From: Alitta virens
Taxonomy: Eukaryota > Annelida > Polychaeta > Phyllodocida > Nereididae
NCBI GenBank assembly: GCA_932294295.1
Contig: OW028576.1
Span: forward strand, 44,184,247-44,248,246
Direction of reading: 5' to 3'
DNA: 64,000 bases
Shown: one piece after another, positions 61,186 through 64,000 of the stretch
Layout of the letters: the number at the start of each line of letters is the position of its first letter
Numbering within the stretch: the first letter of the stretch is position 1
Made by a program: the position numbers and the translations under genes
Notes under the pieces: generated by a model
Databases searched by the model: none
What the model was told of the DNA's origin: nothing
Seen by the model: the letters and a program-made list of their open reading frames with translations, nothing else

Positions 61186-61813
61186 CTGTCTATTGGGACA
61201 TTTAAAAACATAGACCGGAAGAGATTCACAAGTGTTCAAGCTAAAAAACCAAAACTGTGGTGCCTTTGATTATAGGATGACTCATGTGGATCAGGGCACC
61301 TTAACACTGTCTGTCGTCACCTAATAGCCAGGTGGCCTAATTTTGGACATTCTTTGCTGTCAAAACATCCAACATTAACTATATTCCTCAATAGTGCTGC
61401 AGATCTGGAAAGCATCACAAACAAGATAAACCAAATAATAATCAATGCTTTATTATATAAAGTTAAATATACAATTAAAGATGTAAAAATCATTCGAAGC
61501 CAAGAAACATATGCAGCCTCCAAATAGGAATGATTACTGTTATTAAGCGCCTCATTGTAGACCGAGTTTCAGTCGAGTGCTGCACTTGGCTGAAACTCAG
61601 TCTATCTAATTGGTAATCTGCCAATAGTGCTGTTCATTCAGTGAATAGCTGCATGTGCGACTTGAGCCGAATAATACATTTTTACAACCACAATATATTA
61701 GTAGAATAATATACATTAAAACACTATAATCTAAACTAACAAACAATTTTAACAAAAAAATATTATTTATTTGATTTCATTGATAATGCTTTATGCTAAG
61801 TTGCCAGTTTGTC

Positions 61814-63945
61814 TTACAAAGCCTGAATCTCATGAACCACTGGAGAATAAAGTGTGCTCGATATTATCGGATGTTTGGCAAAGGGGACACCAAAAATTAA
61901 TGCATCCACAGCTTCTGGATTTGGCATGTTGGAGAAAAGTACCACCTGTGTAAATTTTAAGAAATGAAAGAAGTTAGTTATGTTCAAACAATACATACAA
62001 TTGTTATAAAATACAATAATATGGGTCATTGTGGGTGACACAGTTATACATTTTCTGATCATGGTGTGGTTGGTGTGGAAAAAGTACAGTATAGCGGACC
62101 CAAATTTATGACCTGATGTAGCTAGCCTTTTTTTCATGCCTATGACTTCATATCCCTGAATTCAGTGAATGACATCACAAAAAACCACCGCTCTTTTCAT
62201 TTTCAAGACCAGACATCGTTTACTTTATTTATTTTTTATCGGGGGCTGCCGCCACCAAACCCCTGCTGTGCTATGCAAATATTATTCCTCTTCTGTCATA
62301 GAACAAATGTTGGCAAAAAAAGTGTTATTTTCTAATATTTAATGGACGCCAAATATGGGCATTCATTTGGGTCCGTTATACTGCACTATACCCATTGGTG
62401 CAAAGTTTGGCCTTTGACAGAATAAGGATCCTTATAATATATTTGCTACCTTATTTTTTCCTGTTCTGTCTTTTTAAGCTATGTTATGGCTCTACTGTAA
62501 TGTAATGGTTCTACCTTAATGTAATGGCTCTACTGTAATGTTATGGCTCTACTGTAATGTAATAAGACCTACATAACTGCTTTAGGGATATGTACTCAGT
62601 GTGTCAAGTCAAGATCATCTCTCTACTCTATTGGAGGGGAACTTTAAATGAAAAATATGAAATTCACTTACCCCTTTTGCTGTCACTGGCTTAAATACAC
62701 GAAAATCAATCTCTCCTTTCAACCGGGGGACAAGACCTGTTTCTGCTTCTTCTTTCCAATGCTTAAGGAAATCTTCTATACCCATACCTGCAATTATTGA
62801 AATGTAATTTTGAGACAATGCATTAATTTAAATACACACAGAATAATAAATGGTTAAAATGACTTCTTAAATAGATAAGACATCAGATGTGATTTTAACA
62901 CCGAAAGAGATGCTACTATTGAAACGTTACGAGGTAGATTGTTCCATAGTTCAGGGGCCACCTTACTGAAGGCCCTATCACCAAAGTAATATCTAGTTCT
63001 TGGCCCATGCAAAAGATTTCTTTCACTTCAACTCAACAAGAGAGTTGCTTATATAAGATAGATCGATCATTTACCTGGGTTGTTCACATATACTTCAACG
63101 TAGAATAGCCTCTGTGGATTCTTAAATGCAGAGGTCTGTTCATCACACAAACTTTTGTCGACCCCAAGAAGATCTCGGGCAAAAGCTTCGTATGTTCGCA
63201 AAAGCGTTGTCGTAACATTTACAAGTCCTTCAACTTCTTCGTTCAGTTGATCCATAATTTTCTGAACCTCATCGTTTTCAGCGATGAGTATTATTTTGTT
63301 TTGTCCTATGACCTGAAAATAAAAATGGCATATTAAAGTAAGGTATGTTTAGTACAATGACCGGCAATAATACAAGTGACCGAATATTTACAATTGTACT
63401 GAATGGGTTAAAGAATGAAAATTTAACCAAGGATGCAAGACATTTGTATTTAGCCATCCAAAAAGGATTGTGGTATGGCAATGTTCTTTTTTCAGCTTTT
63501 AACAGAAATATAGGATTTTCTAAATTAAAAACTTGTCATGTTCAATCATTATTTCCTTTTATAAACAAAGCGGGTGTGGTACATAGCCAAATGCATGGTT
63601 TTCACCTCATTTATTATGGGAAAAACCATGCATTTTCCATGCGTTTATCCTTCTCATGGAAAACACACGTGGCACATGTATATCGGAAAAGCTCAAAAAT
63701 GTATATTTTATTTTTCTAGGCAATAATAATTATACTTTTTTATAGTATATTTCAGTGGGGAATGCATCCCCTATCCTATCCTTAATTAATAACTGATTAT
63801 GCCATACCTTGAATCTAAGAGTACTTGGTGTAGTATTCGCGGTGACTATTCGTTCCACTGATGAGAGGACTGCGGAGAGCTTCATCCCATGAGTTTTTGA
63901 TGATATCCCTTCCACCGGGACAATTACAATCAGAAAGTATGTCAT
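61814..63945 (-). CDS. Gene 1, U5 copy
   Basis: Exons 63808-63945, 63075-63312, 62672-62787, 61814-61945. The frame is intact. It has a silent change in exon 4 (TAT for TAC in LYSP) and Asp for Asn in exon 2 (AENDEVQK). The acceptor just before ATG is kept. Any 5' exon lies outside the window. Confidence 0.7.
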
Positions 63946-64000
63946 TCTGAAAATAACATTATTATTAGCACATTATGAAAATCGTTTAGTTGAATTTGTT

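Larger units (their letters stand above)
60094..64000 (+). repeat. Tandem unit U5, cut by the window end
   Basis: Begins with the same junction and runs through gene 1. It has a roughly 55-base deletion at about 62589 and a shortened intron MITE near 63590. Any Kazal copy would lie beyond the window. Confidence 0.9.

Overview
The window is AT-rich animal nuclear DNA, most likely from a marine invertebrate (a deuterostome or a mollusc would both fit; I cannot narrow it further). This rests on short exons with GT-AG introns and matching phases, many 5'-truncated non-LTR retrotransposon tails, MITE-like inverted repeats, a tRNA-headed SINE and Kazal-domain exons. Nothing in it looks prokaryotic. 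Most open reading frames over 60 codons are chance frames in repeats. The real genes are made of exons of 23 to 241 nt and were read from splice signals and phase.

Region 1 (1-5560) is repetitive: a foldback-like element of about 3.9 kb with inverted outer arms (1-235 against 3741-3946), a nested second element (about 1288-2918), a 660-bp dimeric tandem repeat (3916 to about 5410) and a GGTAGCT minisatellite. Region 2 (about 5897-7396) is a damaged tail of the repeat unit that fills the rest of the window. Region 3 (7397-11486) is a 4.1-kb stretch present once. It carries the 3' exons of a minus-strand gene (called gene 2 here).

Region 4 (11487-64000) is a head-to-tail array of a unit of about 12.2 kb: U1 11487-23437, U2 23438-35654, U3 35655-47875, U4 47876-60093, U5 60094-64000 (cut by the window end). 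Each complete unit holds, left to right: two small exons of gene 2 on minus; a retrotransposon tail on plus; gene 1 on minus (four exons, 207 residues, an internally duplicated beta-alpha-beta-like protein I do not recognise); several MITEs and retroelement ends; a lone 116-nt minus exon paralogous to gene 1 exon 3; a minisatellite; a plus-strand gene for a secreted two-domain Kazal-type inhibitor (103 residues); and more retroelement ends. The window has five gene 1 copies and four Kazal gene copies, all open at the coding level.

Three points stand out. (1) The second Kazal domain lacks Cys3 (Trp instead), and the inferred last exon ends the protein before Cys6, so one whole disulfide (C3-C6) is missing while the other two are kept. 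(2) In U1 five minus-strand exons join in one reading frame across 9067-11765. In U2-U5 the sequence runs from the unit tail straight into the two 5' exons, so the 3' part of gene 2 is gone. (3) The lone 116-nt exon matches gene 1 exon 3 in length, phases and 14 of 38 residues, so an older gene duplication lies inside the repeat unit. U3 and U4 are close to identical, from recent homogenisation or an assembly duplication.
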